From Anaerolineaceae bacterium (GTDB lineage Bacteria > Chloroflexota > Anaerolineae > Aggregatilineales > Phototrophicaceae), in NCBI GenBank assembly GCA_007693385.1, contig REDR01000030.1:1-37839 (forward strand): a stretch of DNA of 37,839 bases, read 5' to 3'. This document shows positions 1 through 9,118 of this stretch, in pieces. The first letter of the stretch is position 1; every line of letters begins with the position of its first letter. The position numbers and the translations under genes are program-made. The notes beneath the pieces are model-generated. The model searched no databases. It was not told the DNA's origin and worked only from the letters and a program-made list of their open reading frames with translations.

Positions 1-1505
1 AGCGTCCGGTACTGCTGGTCGAAGATACCGCCGAACTCGCCAAGACCGACCCGCAAACCGCCGCCAGCATCGAAGGACTCGGCTACAAGAGCTATCTCTC
101 CGTCGTGCTAGCGCTCGGTGATCGCGTACTCGGTACGCTCAACTTCTTCTACGATGCGCCGCGCACCTTCACCGACGCCGACGTGCGACTAGCTGAAAGC
201 ATCGCCGACTTGATGGCGATCAGTATGGAGCGCTACAAGCTACAAGCGACCACCGAGCGCCGCGCCGCCGAACTCGCCACAGTGACCGAAGTCGGCACGG
301 CGACGACAACCATACTTGAACTTGAGCGGTTGCTAAGCTCCGTGTCCGATCTGACGAAAGAGCGCTTTGAACTGTACCACGCCCACATCTATCTGATGAA
401 TGAAGACCAAACAGCACTGGTTCTGGCTGGTGGTGCGGGCGAAGCCGGTGAACAAATGGTGGCAACCGGCCACCGCATCCCGTTAAGCCGTGAGCATTCG
501 CTGGTGGTGCAGGCCGCGCTACGCCGTAGCAGTGTTATCGCCAACAATGTTGAGGAAGACGAGAACTTCTTCCCCAACCCGCTACTGCCCGACACCCGCT
601 CGGAGATGGCCGTGCCGATGGTCGTCGGTGATGAAGTGGTCGGCGTGCTGGACGTGCAATCCGCAGAGGTCAATCACTTTGACGCGCAACTCGCGTCAGT
701 ACAGACCGTTCTCGCCACGCAGATCGCCATCGCGGTGCAAAACGCCCGTTCGTTCGAGGCGCTAGAACGACAGGCCGAGAGCCTGCGCGAGGTTGACCGC
801 CTCAAGTCGCAGTTCCTCGCCAACATGAGCCACGAACTCCGCACGCCGTTGAATTCCATCATCGGCTATTCAGAGGTGCTACTCGACGGCGTAGACGGCG
901 AATTGACCGAAGACGCCGAAGAGGACGTGACCGCCATCTACGAAAGCGGCAAGCACTTGCTGGCGCTGATTAACGAAATCCTCGACCTCGCCAAGATCGA
1001 AGCCGGACAGATGCAACTAGACATCCGCGCAATAGATATGGTCGAGTTCACGCAGGAGATCGTCAAGAGCGCTCAAATTCTTGTCAAAGATAAGCCCGTC
1101 GAACTGGCAGTCGTCGAAGAAACCGACATGCCGCCGGTACTCGCCGACTCCGTGCGCCTGCGTCAAATCCTGTGGAATCTGGTCAGCAACGCGATCAAAT
1201 TCACCGAAGAGGGTAGCGTCAACGTGCATGTCGATTGTCAGGATCAACAGGCGCTCATCACCCTGCGCGATACCGGCATCGGCATGAGCGAGGAACAGCT
1301 AGACCTGATCTTCGAGCGTTTCAGTCAGGTGGATGGCAGTTCCACACGCCGCGCCGGTGGCACCGGTCTCGGCCTGACCATCACCAAGCAGTTGATCGAA
1401 CTGCACGGCGGCCAGATCGAAGTCACCAGTGAGGTCGGCGTCGGCTCGACATTCCGCTTCACTCTGCCCATTCACATCGAAGAGGGCGCAGAAGAAGCGA
1501 CATAG
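1..1505 (+). CDS. GAF-domain sensor histidine kinase (5' end cut by window edge)
   Basis: The reading frame is open from base 3, so the gene begins outside the window and the first in-frame GTG (105) is not a supported start. The visible part starts inside a GAF domain. It continues through a second complete GAF domain (about bases 330-760), a short coiled coil, a HisKA domain and a HATPase domain. The H-box NMSHELRTPLN carries the phospho-accepting His at 831-833. The N-box (NLVSNAIKF), G1 (RDTGIGMSEE), F-box (IFERFSQVD) and G2 (GGTGLGLTITKQ) are all intact, so the kinase should autophosphorylate. No membrane segment is visible, which fits a soluble sensor. The lone receivers at 1680 and 2087 are possible phosphotransfer partners by proximity, but a terminator separates them. 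Confidence 0.93.
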   Translation, partial: RPVLLVEDTAELAKTDPQTAASIEGLGYKSYLSVVLALGDRVLGTLNFFYDAPRTFTDADVRLAESIADLMAISMERYKLQATTERRAAELATVTEVGTATTTILELERLLSSVSDLTKERFELYHAHIYLMNEDQTALVLAGGAGEAGEQMVATGHRIPLSREHSLVVQAALRRSSVIANNVEEDENFFPNPLLPDTRSEMAVPMVVGDEVVGVLDVQSAEVNHFDAQLASVQTVLATQIAIAVQNARSFEALERQAESLREVDRLKSQFLANMSHELRTPLNSIIGYSEVLLDGVDGELTEDAEEDVTAIYESGKHLLALINEILDLAKIEAGQMQLDIRAIDMVEFTQEIVKSAQILVKDKPVELAVVEETDMPPVLADSVRLRQILWNLVSNAIKFTEEGSVNVHVDCQDQQALITLRDTGIGMSEEQLDLIFERFSQVDGSSTRRAGGTGLGLTITKQLIELHGGQIEVTSEVGVGSTFRFTLPIHIEEGAEEAT

Positions 1506-1530
1506 GCGCGAGCCTACAAGACTGCAATCC

Positions 1531-1561
1531 AAAGCCCCCCGCCATCAAAACGGGGGGTTTT
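1531..1561 (+). terminator. Rho-independent terminator after the histidine kinase
   Basis: A GC stem (CCCCCCG at 1535-1541 with CGGGGGG at 1551-1557, loop of nine) is extended by AAAG/TTTT pairing and ends in a T run. It lies 26 bases after the stop at 1505. Confidence 0.85.
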
Positions 1562-1616
1562 GAAATTACAGACGAAGCATTGTGATTCTTTAATCTAAGC
1601 GACGGGAGTTTTAAGG

Positions 1617-1622
1617 TATAAT
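1617..1622 (+). promoter_or_regulatory. Possible -10 element for the receiver operon
   Basis: An exact TATAAT lies 58 bases before the ATG at 1680, downstream of the terminator. I see no good -35 hexamer at 16-18 bases, so the promoter is only suggested. Confidence 0.4.
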
Positions 1623-1679
1623 TGAGGCTGAATTAAGATAAAAACCTTAGTCCAACCATTCCATGGGGGAGCAACACCA

Positions 1680-2108
1680 ATGACAGCTCGTATCCTATAC
1701 ATTGAGGATAACCCACAGAATATGCGTCTGGTGCGAAAGATGCTAACGCTGGGTGGTTATGATATGCTAGAAGCGACGGACGGACACACCGGCGTACAGA
1801 TGGCGATTGAGCAAAAGCCGGATTTGATCTTGATGGACATTAACCTGCCCGACATCGACGGTATTCAGGCGACGCGCACCATCAAGGACACCGAGCAAAC
1901 CGCGCATATTCCCGTCATCGCGCTGACCGCTAACGCCATGCACGGTGACCGCGAGATGTTTCTGGAAGCCGGTTGCGACGGCTATCTCGCCAAACCCGTC
2001 ACGCGCAACGAGCTATTGAACACGGTGTCTTATTTTTTAGACCACCGCCGCCCTGATCTTTTATCAAGCAAAGAAGAGGATATCGCATGGCGCTCATCGT
2101 CATCGTAG
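1680..2108 (+). CDS. Single-domain response regulator (CheY-like receiver)
   Basis: This 142-residue protein is one receiver domain with no output domain. The acidic pair E9-D10, phospho-acceptor D53 (in LILMDINLPD), T83 and K105 (in LAKPV) are all present. A GGGGGAG ribosome-binding site precedes the ATG. The last 22 bases overlap the start of the next receiver, which implies translational coupling. The tail after residue 125 is polar and ends in serines read from the overlap. With no DNA-binding domain it probably acts by phosphotransfer or protein contact, in a relay with an unidentified kinase. The truncated kinase at 1-1505 is a candidate. The function is assigned only to family level. 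Confidence 0.92.
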   Translation: MTARILYIEDNPQNMRLVRKMLTLGGYDMLEATDGHTGVQMAIEQKPDLILMDINLPDIDGIQATRTIKDTEQTAHIPVIALTANAMHGDREMFLEAGCDGYLAKPVTRNELLNTVSYFLDHRRPDLLSSKEEDIAWRSSSS

Positions 2109-2461
2109 AAGATAATGTACAAAGCGCCCGGATGGTTTCCAAGTTGCTTCGCAACGCGGATCATCAGGTCGTTCTGGCTGAAGACGGCGAAACCGGCTTG
2201 ACCGCTGTTTTTGAACACATGCCCGATCTCGTGCTGATTGATCTCGGCCTGCCCGACATCGACGGCCAGACGGTCATCTCGCTACTGAAGCAACACAGCG
2301 AGCTATCAGCGCCGATCATCGCTTTCACCGCATGGCCGGAGGAAACAGCGCACGAGATGGCGATGGCTTACGGATGTGATGGCGTCATCACCAAGCCCAT
2401 CGATACCCGTGCTTTCGTCGATCAAATCGAAAACTATTTGAGGTCAGTGCAAAAATCGTGA
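2087..2461 (+). CDS. Single-domain response regulator (second receiver)
   Basis: A 124-residue receiver with acidic residues E8-D9, phospho-acceptor D52 (LVLIDLGLPD), a Thr in AFTAW and Lys in ITKPI. It starts 22 bases inside the preceding receiver gene in another frame. An AGAGG sequence lies 8-12 bases before its ATG. Its own stop overlaps the GTG of the next gene as GTGA. Two lone receivers produced in coupled fashion suggest a branched or sequential phosphorelay, or one acting as a phosphate sink. It is similar to but clearly diverged from its neighbour, with different residues around the signalling Thr, so it is not a recent duplicate. Confidence 0.92.
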   Translation: MALIVIVEDNVQSARMVSKLLRNADHQVVLAEDGETGLTAVFEHMPDLVLIDLGLPDIDGQTVISLLKQHSELSAPIIAFTAWPEETAHEMAMAYGCDGVITKPIDTRAFVDQIENYLRSVQKS

Positions 2462-3327
2462 GCAGGCAGAAGCTAGGGCAGTCGGCATCCGACCAGCAGG
2501 CGGTACCGGCCAGCCGTTACAACTATCAAGAACTTGCAGAAATTTACAACGAAGCGCGGACCGATTACATCGTCCCGATGCCGATGAACGCCAAGCGGAT
2601 GCAGGAATACGTCGAGCATTACGACATTGATCTGGACGGCTCATTCGTCGTACTGGGCACGGATAATCTGCCGTGCGGCGTCGGTATGCTGGGGATGCGC
2701 GGGCATCGCGCCTGGGTGACGCGGCTCGGCGTCATACCGCATCGCCGTTTACGCGGCATGGGGCAGTTCATCATGGAGAGCATGTTGAACTACGCGCAAG
2801 ACAACGGCGCGACACTCGCCCAGCTTGAAGTCATCGTCGGCAACGATCCGGCGCGGGCGCTATTCCTCAAGCTCGGCTTCCGCGACACGCGCACGCTACT
2901 CATCGTGCGCCGTCCACCCGGCGAACCGGCCATCGACGAACAGCACGAAGCCGCCCACGTCGAGAACATCCCCGACGACGCCATCCGCGATTATCTGGCC
3001 GAACGTGCGGCGGGCGCATCGTGGATAGAGGAGACGCCATCGCTACTCAACGCCGGCAACCTGCGCGGCATCGTCGCCACCTTGCCCGACGGCGAACGGG
3101 CGTGGGTCATCTTCCAGCGCACCCCCTTTCAGTTGACACACTTCGTACTCGGCCCGGATGCCAGCCACAACGCCATTCACGCCGCGCTCTACCATGTGCA
3201 TAAAGCCTTCCCGATGCAGGATACCAAAATCGAAAACGTCCCCCTGAAAGATGAGGAATGGCAAATTTACAAGCGCATGGGCTATATCGAAGTGTTCCGC
3301 CGTCATGAGATGTTCCTCTACTTCTAG
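2458..3327 (+). CDS. GNAT-family N-acetyltransferase
   Basis: This 289-residue protein starts at a GTG that overlaps the stop of the receiver gene by four bases (GTGA), so it is the third gene of the operon. Residues about 20-155 form a GNAT fold. Motif A is LGVIPHRRLRGMGQFIM, with the RxLRGMG acetyl-CoA pyrophosphate loop, followed by NDPARALFLKLGF, the usual last helix and strand. The C-terminal half (about 160-289) has no motif I recognise and could be a degenerate second GNAT lobe, as in double-GNAT enzymes. The substrate cannot be told from sequence. Coupling to two receivers suggests that it acetylates a component of, or a target downstream of, this signalling unit (inference). Confidence 0.85.
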   Translation: MSRQKLGQSASDQQAVPASRYNYQELAEIYNEARTDYIVPMPMNAKRMQEYVEHYDIDLDGSFVVLGTDNLPCGVGMLGMRGHRAWVTRLGVIPHRRLRGMGQFIMESMLNYAQDNGATLAQLEVIVGNDPARALFLKLGFRDTRTLLIVRRPPGEPAIDEQHEAAHVENIPDDAIRDYLAERAAGASWIEETPSLLNAGNLRGIVATLPDGERAWVIFQRTPFQLTHFVLGPDASHNAIHAALYHVHKAFPMQDTKIENVPLKDEEWQIYKRMGYIEVFRRHEMFLYF

Positions 3328-3367
3328 CGGTTCTCTACTTCGTAGCGGTTTTCTACTTCTAGCCGCT
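3317..3367. repeat. Triplicated ~16-bp tandem repeat at a convergent gene junction
   Basis: The motif TCTACTTC(G)TAGCSGYT occurs three times in a row (starts near 3317, 3333 and 3352). The first copy contains the stop codon of the acetyltransferase and the third leads into the stop of the opposite-strand kinase. Confidence 0.75.
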
Positions 3368-5018
3368 AGGACATGATCGGTAGGCAGATATGCGCCGCCG
3401 TACCGCCGGATGGCGAATCCTCAATCCATACCGCGCCGCGATGCAAATCGACAATCTGCTTGGCGATTGTCAGACCTAAGCCGACACCGTGCGATGTATG
3501 CGCCTCATCCGCCCGGTAGAACGCCTCAAATACGCGCTCACGCAATTCGGGCGGGATGCCGTCGCCTTCATCATGTACCGTAATCCGCATACGCTCCGCC
3601 ACCGCATAGACTTCTATCTGCACGCGCTTGCCATCGCCGCTATGCCGCACCGCGTTATAAATCACTTCATACAGCGCATCAAACAGCAAATCCTCATCGC
3701 CATGCACCGGCGGCAAATCCGGCGGCACGCTCAGGCTGATCTGGCGGCGATACGCCTCGATCTCGTCGCGCAGGGCACGCTGGACATCTTCCAGCAACGC
3801 CGCGATCTGCACCGCGTCATCGCGTATCGTGTGCATCATGGATAGCTTGCTGGTCAATAGCATCGTATCCAGAATACGCCCGACGCGCTCGATCTGCCGG
3901 ATCATCAACGGGTGGCGCTGATGAAAGAAGTTGATGTCACTGCGGCGGTGCGCCAGCTCGATTGACGATTGCAGGATGGTCAACGGCGTGCGGAACTCGT
4001 GCGACGCATCGCGGATGAAGCGCGTCAGCACCTCCATGCGTGCCCGTTCTACCTCCGCCCGGAGCGCTTCTTCTTGCGCCTGTCGCAGTTCGGTCACATC
4101 CTGCATGATCCCGCGTAGCACATGCGGCAATGTCGCTTCGTCCTCATGATGAAACGAGCGTATATGCAAGATGCGCGGCTCATCAGCGTAGGGGACATTA
4201 AAGCGCGTCTCAAAATTAATCGGTATCCCCTCATAGATCGCATCGCGCACCGCCTGACGCAACGGCTCTACGTCGTCAGGATGCACCCGCGCCATGAAGA
4301 ACTCATGATTAGATGGCACGCTGTACGGCTCATAACCCAGCAGACGGTATAATTCCGCCGACCATTCGCCTTCGCCGCTGTCGAAATCACGCCGCCAATA
4401 ACCGAGCTTGGCCTGTTTTTGCGCGTCCTCCAGCCGGTTCTGCTTATCGCGCAACTGCATCTCTAGCTGATGGCGTTTGGTGATGTCGGTGAGGACAACC
4501 ACCGCACCACGCCGCCCGTCGCTCAGGTCGTGCGGCTTGCTCTCCAGACGGACGAAAAGCGGTTCTTCCGCCGTGCTGAGCGCCAGCTCAACCGCTTCAA
4601 GTTGCTGTTGCTGGCCGGATAGCACATCCATCAAATGCGCGTAGAACTTCGGGCGCTCCGTCTCCATCAAATGCAAACTGAACGGCTTGCCGGTCACGTG
4701 GCGGCCATCGTTACGCAACAGATTGCGGGCGGTCAGGTTAGCGTCCAGCACGAACCCTTTGTCATCCAGCGTCAGATAGCCCACCGGCGCTAATTCGTAA
4801 TAGTCGAAGTATTTACGGTGCGCCGTCTCTAGTTCCGCCTGACTGTTACGTAATTCTTCGTTCTGTAGCTGTAGCTCGACCTGTGCGATCCGTAATTCCT
4901 GTAATAACTGTGGTAAATCAGCATTGGTGAGCGCGTCATCGACGCTGTAATCACCCTTCAGTAAGTCCATCGCACGCTGGCGCAGTTGGGATGTCGTATT
5001 CAGGTCATTCTTTGTCAA
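3366..5018 (-). CDS. PAS-PAS sensor histidine kinase
   Basis: A 550-residue soluble kinase. Residues 1-70 are helical and coiled-coil (LRIAQVELQLQNEELRNSQ). A PAS domain spans about 70-180 (YYELAPVGYLTLDDKG). A second, PAS_3-type domain spans about 205-320 (LGYWRRDFDSGEGEWS, VHPDDVEPLRQAV). HisKA has H340 in RDASHEFRTPLTIL. HATPase spans about 430-548 with N in EVIYNAVRHS, G1 HDEGDGIPP, F-box FEAFYRAD and G2 GVGLGLTIAKQ. No membrane segment is seen. It is convergent with the acetyltransferase and divergent from the CheB-CheR gene, with palindromic repeats in the shared upstream region. No receiver gene is adjacent on its strand, so its partner is unknown. Confidence 0.93.
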   Translation of the reverse strand: MTKNDLNTTSQLRQRAMDLLKGDYSVDDALTNADLPQLLQELRIAQVELQLQNEELRNSQAELETAHRKYFDYYELAPVGYLTLDDKGFVLDANLTARNLLRNDGRHVTGKPFSLHLMETERPKFYAHLMDVLSGQQQQLEAVELALSTAEEPLFVRLESKPHDLSDGRRGAVVVLTDITKRHQLEMQLRDKQNRLEDAQKQAKLGYWRRDFDSGEGEWSAELYRLLGYEPYSVPSNHEFFMARVHPDDVEPLRQAVRDAIYEGIPINFETRFNVPYADEPRILHIRSFHHEDEATLPHVLRGIMQDVTELRQAQEEALRAEVERARMEVLTRFIRDASHEFRTPLTILQSSIELAHRRSDINFFHQRHPLMIRQIERVGRILDTMLLTSKLSMMHTIRDDAVQIAALLEDVQRALRDEIEAYRRQISLSVPPDLPPVHGDEDLLFDALYEVIYNAVRHSGDGKRVQIEVYAVAERMRITVHDEGDGIPPELRERVFEAFYRADEAHTSHGVGLGLTIAKQIVDLHRGAVWIEDSPSGGTAAHICLPIMS

Positions 5019-5041
5019 GCTGTCGTCTCTTTCACCACAAG

Positions 5042-5135
5042 CGGGCGTAGCACGTTACGTCCTACAATCTTCTTCTGTGGCGGGCATAGCGTGCTACGCC
5101 CCTACAATTTTATCCTATGGCGGGGGCAATGGATT
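5042..5135. repeat. Three tandem REP-like palindromes
   Basis: Three copies are spaced about 40 bases centre to centre. They are GGGCGTAGCACGTTACGTCC (about 5043-5062), GGGCATAGCGTGCTACGCCC (about 5082-5101, followed by CTACAA) and GGGGGCAATGGATTGCGTCC (about 5122-5141). Each has inverted-repeat arms, and related copies occur at 9076, 11158, 18031 and 27631. They fill the region between two divergent genes. Confidence 0.8.
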
Positions 5136-5233
5136 GCGTCCACAAACCATAAACTGTCACCCCGCGCTAGGGGATGATGGGGACATGATATACAATAATT
5201 ATACGTGTAAGTTGTGAAAGATTAAACAAAGAA

Positions 5234-8200
5234 ATGACTGACGAAACCTTTGATACTGACAACGAAAACGACGACGAACTCTATATCGTCGGTCTCGGCA
5301 CCTCTGCCGGTGGGTTAGAAGCACTAGAGCGCTTTTTCAAGCAGATGCCGGTCAATCCACGCATCGCTTTTTGTGTGGTTCAACACCTCTCGCCGGATTA
5401 TAAAAGCCACATGGTCGAGCTACTCAGCAAATACACGCCGATCACGGTGCAACAGGCTACCGATGGCGTCGAAGTCAAAGGCGGCAACATCTACCTTCTG
5501 CCGCCCAAAAAGAACATGACCATCTTCAAAAACAAGCTGTATCTGGTCGATTATGATCGCAGTCACGGCTTGAACCTGCCCATCGACATCCTGTTCGAGT
5601 CGCTGGCGAAGAACAGCCAATCACGCGCCATCGCCTGCATCTTGTCCGGCACCGGAAGCGACGGCACACGCGGAATCCGCGCCATCAAAGAATACGGCGG
5701 CATCGTGCTGACACAGGACGACAGCGCCAAATTCGACGGGATGCCGCGTAGCGCCATCGCCACCCATCTGGTCGATTACACCACCGCGCCCGAAGGCATG
5801 ACCGAGATCATCCTGCGCTACATCGCCCACCCGCACCCGATGAATACCATCCAGCAACCACCCGCCAGCGAACACGAAGACCGCATCGACAAAGTGCTGG
5901 CGATACTACACGACCAGAACAACATGGACTTCACCGGCTACAAACTCAATACGCTGATCCGCCGCATCGAGCGCCGCATGAGCCTATTCGAGATCAGCGA
6001 CCTGCGCGATTACATCACCTATCTGGAGCGCTCCGCCAACGAACGGCGCATTCTGGTCAAAGAGTTCTTGATCGGCGTGACGCGCTTCCTACGCGATACC
6101 GAAGCGTTCGACTACATGCGAACGGAGATCATCCCCGCGCTACTCAAAGACCGCGCCCGGCGCGATCAAGTGCGCGTGTGGGTGCCCGCCTGTTCCACCG
6201 GCGAAGAAGCGTACTCGCTGGCGATCCTGTTTCAAGATTACATGGAGCATACCGGCCATTTCGTTGACGTGAAAATCTTCGCCACCGACATTGACCGCGA
6301 CGCGCTGAACACCGCCGGAATCGGCATCTTCCCCGAAAGCGTGCTGGCCGACATCCCCGAGCATTATCTGGAACGCTACTTCGTGCGCGAAGGCGACAAC
6401 TACCAGATTCTACGCGCCATACGCGGCATGGTGGTCTTCGCCTACCAGAACCTCATCAGCGACCCGCCTTTCTCGCGCATTGATCTGGTATCGTGCCGCA
6501 ACGTGTTGATTTACCTCACGCCCAAAGTGCAGAATCGCATCCTGTCCACGTTTCAGTTCTCGCTCAAGCGCGACGGCTATCTGTTTCTCGGCAGTAGCGA
6601 AAGTCTGGGGGATCGTGGCGCGGATTTCACCATCAAGAGCGCCAAGTGGAAAATCTACCAGTATATCGGCAACTATCGCCCGACCATCCCGCAGACCGAC
6701 ACGCCACAGCGTCGCCCCATAATCCCGCGTGAGCCGCTACCCGAAAAACCGGCGACGACTGCCGCCACCGGCAGAGGCCAGAGCGATCCGGTACTGCAAA
6801 GCATCGTCGAGCAAGTCCTGCCGCCCGCCATCGTCATCAATCCCGATATGCAACTGATCCACGCTTTCGGCGATGTCGCGCAATACCTGCGCCCGCCGCA
6901 CGGCTATCAGGTCAACCTCAACGTGCTGAACATGCTACCGGAAGAACTGGTCACGCCACTCAGCACCGCCATCCACCGCACCCTCAGCGAAGAGATCGAC
7001 GTGACCTACCGGCAGATCAGCGTCGGCGAGCAAGACCGCGCCCACTTCGTCACGCTGAAAACGCGCGTCTTCTGGCAACGCGGCACGCAGGGCAAGCTGG
7101 TCTTAATCACATTCGAGCGCGAGCCGCTACCCGAAGATCACAAGCCAGAAGACGACGAGCGCACCACCTATCACCCGAGTGATAGTGTCTATCACCCGAG
7201 TGATAGTGTCAACCAGCGCATCTTTAATCTGGAACAGGAACTTCAGTTCACCCGCGAGAATCTACAGGCCACCATTGAAGAATTAGAGACATCCAACGAA
7301 GAATTGCAGGCCACCAACGAAGAACTGATGGCCGCCAACGAAGAACTGCAAAGCACCAACGAAGAACTTGAATCCGTCAACGAAGAGCTATTGACCGTCA
7401 ACAACGAACATCAGATCAAAATACGCGAACTGAGCGCCCTCAATGATGATGTCAACAACCTGCTACGCAGTATCGACATCGGCACAGTATTCTTAGACGC
7501 CGATCTGCGCGTCCGCAAGTTCACGCCCGCCGCGCAGGAGAGCATTAACCTGCTCGATCAAGACATCGGACGCCCCATGAGCCACTTCGCGCATCAATTC
7601 GTCACATTCGACCTCAACGAGCGCGTACTTCAAGTTATGGAGACGCTCGCCTCCACCGAATGCGAAGTCGAACACCGTGACGGGCGCTGGCTACTCATCC
7701 GCATCATGCCGTATCGCACCCACGCCAACCAGATCACCGGCGTCGTGATGACGATGGTAGACATCACCGAGTTGAAGCAAACCGCACAGCAGGCCGAAAG
7801 CAGTAGCCACTACGCACAGACCATCCTCAACTCGCTGGCCGGACAGATCGCCGTGCTAGATGAAACCGGCGTCATCCGTCAGGTCAACGAATCATGGCGG
7901 CAATTCGCCATCGACAACGGAATGCCCGCCCATCATAGCGACATCGGCACCAACTATCTGGAAGTGTGTAAGAATGCACGCGGGCCTGAAGCCGGTGGCG
8001 CACCCGAAACCTACGACGGCCTGCTATCGGTCATGCGCGGCGAAACGAACTGCTTCGATGTGGTTTATCCGTGCCACGCGCCGCATGAAGAACGCTGGTT
8101 CTTGCTCCGCGCCGTCCCTCTACGCGGCAGTGAGGGCAGTGTGGTCGTGTCGCACATCAACATCACCGAGCAAAAGCAGAGCGAACGCGCCCTTGCCCGC

Positions 8201-8545
8201 AGTGAGCAACGCCTCGCCCTCGCCAACGATCCCAGCCCGCTTTGCCTGTTCGAGCATGATAATCTGCTCAACTATCTGTGGATCGACAACCAGAACGCGC
8301 CCTACGTGCCGCAGTCCGGCGTCGGCAAAAATGACCGCGACTTTTTATCGCGTGCGGACGCCGGTTATCTGACCGCGCTCAAGCAAGATTGCCTGCTCAA
8401 TAAGCAATCCGCCGAAGAACGCCTCACGCTGACTTATGACGGCGTGACCCACACTTGCCATATCAAGCTGGATGTCGTCATCGGCGATAGCGGGCAGGCT
8501 ATCGGACTCATCGGCATCTACCGTGATTTTCAGAAGGCTGATTGA
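5234..8545 (+). CDS. CheB-CheR-PAS fusion sensor protein without a kinase domain
   Basis: This 1103-residue protein starts with a CheB methylesterase domain (about 15-195), with the catalytic triad S24 (LGTSAGG), H51 (VVQHLSP) and D143 (TGSDGT). A CheR methyltransferase domain follows (about 215-485; [17 protein letters not shown] binds S-adenosylmethionine, then [11 protein letters not shown]). Next come a PAS-like segment, a long heptad coiled coil (about 660-750) rich in EELQ/NEEL repeats, a PAS_10 domain and two more PAS domains ending at the C-terminus. Many relatives carry a histidine kinase at the end; none is present here. The CheB receiver is also absent, so phosphorylation cannot switch it directly. 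It may modify Glu residues of sensory coiled coils or act as a scaffold (inference). The ribosome-binding site is weak. Confidence 0.93.
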   Translation: MTDETFDTDNENDDELYIVGLGTSAGGLEALERFFKQMPVNPRIAFCVVQHLSPDYKSHMVELLSKYTPITVQQATDGVEVKGGNIYLLPPKKNMTIFKNKLYLVDYDRSHGLNLPIDILFESLAKNSQSRAIACILSGTGSDGTRGIRAIKEYGGIVLTQDDSAKFDGMPRSAIATHLVDYTTAPEGMTEIILRYIAHPHPMNTIQQPPASEHEDRIDKVLAILHDQNNMDFTGYKLNTLIRRIERRMSLFEISDLRDYITYLERSANERRILVKEFLIGVTRFLRDTEAFDYMRTEIIPALLKDRARRDQVRVWVPACSTGEEAYSLAILFQDYMEHTGHFVDVKIFATDIDRDALNTAGIGIFPESVLADIPEHYLERYFVREGDNYQILRAIRGMVVFAYQNLISDPPFSRIDLVSCRNVLIYLTPKVQNRILSTFQFSLKRDGYLFLGSSESLGDRGADFTIKSAKWKIYQYIGNYRPTIPQTDTPQRRPIIPREPLPEKPATTAATGRGQSDPVLQSIVEQVLPPAIVINPDMQLIHAFGDVAQYLRPPHGYQVNLNVLNMLPEELVTPLSTAIHRTLSEEIDVTYRQISVGEQDRAHFVTLKTRVFWQRGTQGKLVLITFEREPLPEDHKPEDDERTTYHPSDSVYHPSDSVNQRIFNLEQELQFTRENLQATIEELETSNEELQATNEELMAANEELQSTNEELESVNEELLTVNNEHQIKIRELSALNDDVNNLLRSIDIGTVFLDADLRVRKFTPAAQESINLLDQDIGRPMSHFAHQFVTFDLNERVLQVMETLASTECEVEHRDGRWLLIRIMPYRTHANQITGVVMTMVDITELKQTAQQAESSSHYAQTILNSLAGQIAVLDETGVIRQVNESWRQFAIDNGMPAHHSDIGTNYLEVCKNARGPEAGGAPETYDGLLSVMRGETNCFDVVYPCHAPHEERWFLLRAVPLRGSEGSVVVSHINITEQKQSERALARSEQRLALANDPSPLCLFEHDNLLNYLWIDNQNAPYVPQSGVGKNDRDFLSRADAGYLTALKQDCLLNKQSAEERLTLTYDGVTHTCHIKLDVVIGDSGQAIGLIGIYRDFQKAD
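7169..7210 (+). repeat. In-frame 21-bp tandem duplication that is also palindromic
   Basis: Two identical 21-base units (7169-7189 and 7190-7210) encode YHPSDSV twice, just before the coiled coil. Each unit contains the inverted repeat CTATCAC/GTGATAG with a four-base loop. Confidence 0.95.
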
Positions 8546-8660
8546 TGATAGATATTCAGTACCGCCAAAACACCGGGATGCACCGCTAACCCGATTTTCT
8601 ATGCGCTATTACGGTGATATTCGTGATATGCTTGGCATATATGAACAGCAACAACTCACA

Positions 8661-8665
8661 GGAGG
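8661..8665 (+). promoter_or_regulatory. Ribosome-binding site fixing the RidA start
   Basis: GGAGG lies seven bases before the ATG at 8673. It makes this the start rather than in-frame upstream codons that lie within the preceding gene. Confidence 0.85.
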
Positions 8666-8672
8666 ATCACAC

Positions 8673-9065
8673 ATGGCTGAAAAACAAATTGAAATCGTCA
8701 GCACCAAAAAAGCACCGGTCGCCATCGGCCCATACTCACAGGCGGTCATCGCTAACGGCCTGATTTTCGTCGCCGGACAAATCGGCATGATCCCCGGCAA
8801 TCGCAAGATGATAACCGGCGATGTCCCCGCCCAGACCCGACAGGCACTCGAGAACCTCAAGGCGATCCTCGAAGCGGCGGGTAGCGGCATGGCGCACGTC
8901 GTCAAAGTCACCATCTTCATGAAAGACCTCGACCACTTCCAGCAAGTGAACGAAGTCTACGCCGAATACTTCAGCGACTATCAACCGGCACGCTCGACGG
9001 TGCAGGTGTCGCGCCTACCGGCCACCGCCGACGTAGAAATCGAAGCTATCGCCGTCCAACCGTAA
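8673..9065 (+). CDS. ridA: RidA family reactive intermediate (enamine/imine) deaminase
   Basis: A 130-residue protein of normal length for the YjgF/YER057c/UK114 family. It hydrolyses reactive 2-aminoacrylate and similar enamine/imine intermediates released by PLP enzymes, in the cytoplasm as a trimer. Seen here are the N-terminal APVAIGPYSQAV signature, the GQIGM strand, TRQALENLKAILEAAG, and ARSTVQVSRLP with the conserved Arg that binds the substrate carboxylate. The end EIEAIAVQP is typical. The start at 8673 is chosen for its GGAGG site. The gene stands alone after the CheB-CheR gene (127 bases) and is followed by a hairpin terminator. The catalytic Arg context suggests a true RidA rather than a catalytically inactive Rid subgroup. 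Confidence 0.93.
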   Translation: MAEKQIEIVSTKKAPVAIGPYSQAVIANGLIFVAGQIGMIPGNRKMITGDVPAQTRQALENLKAILEAAGSGMAHVVKVTIFMKDLDHFQQVNEVYAEYFSDYQPARSTVQVSRLPATADVEIEAIAVQP

Positions 9066-9075
9066 TTCCACAGTA

Positions 9076-9102
9076 GGGGCGTAGTCGTGCTACGCCCTTT
9101 TT
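9076..9102 (+). terminator. Terminator built from a REP-like palindrome
   Basis: GGGCGTAG (9077-9084) and CTACGCCC (9090-9097) form a perfect 8-bp stem with a five-base loop, followed by TTTTT. It lies 11 bases after the RidA stop. The sequence is one copy of the dispersed palindrome family. Confidence 0.8.
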
Positions 9103-9118
9103 CCACAGAACCGCACCC

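Noticed and set aside
105-107. GTG as the start of the first histidine kinase
   Set aside because: The frame is open to the left edge and encodes more of the same GAF domain upstream, so the gene is truncated by the window.
7860-8372. 170-codon frame within the CheB-CheR-PAS gene
   Set aside because: It overlaps conserved PAS coding sequence in another frame and has no family features.
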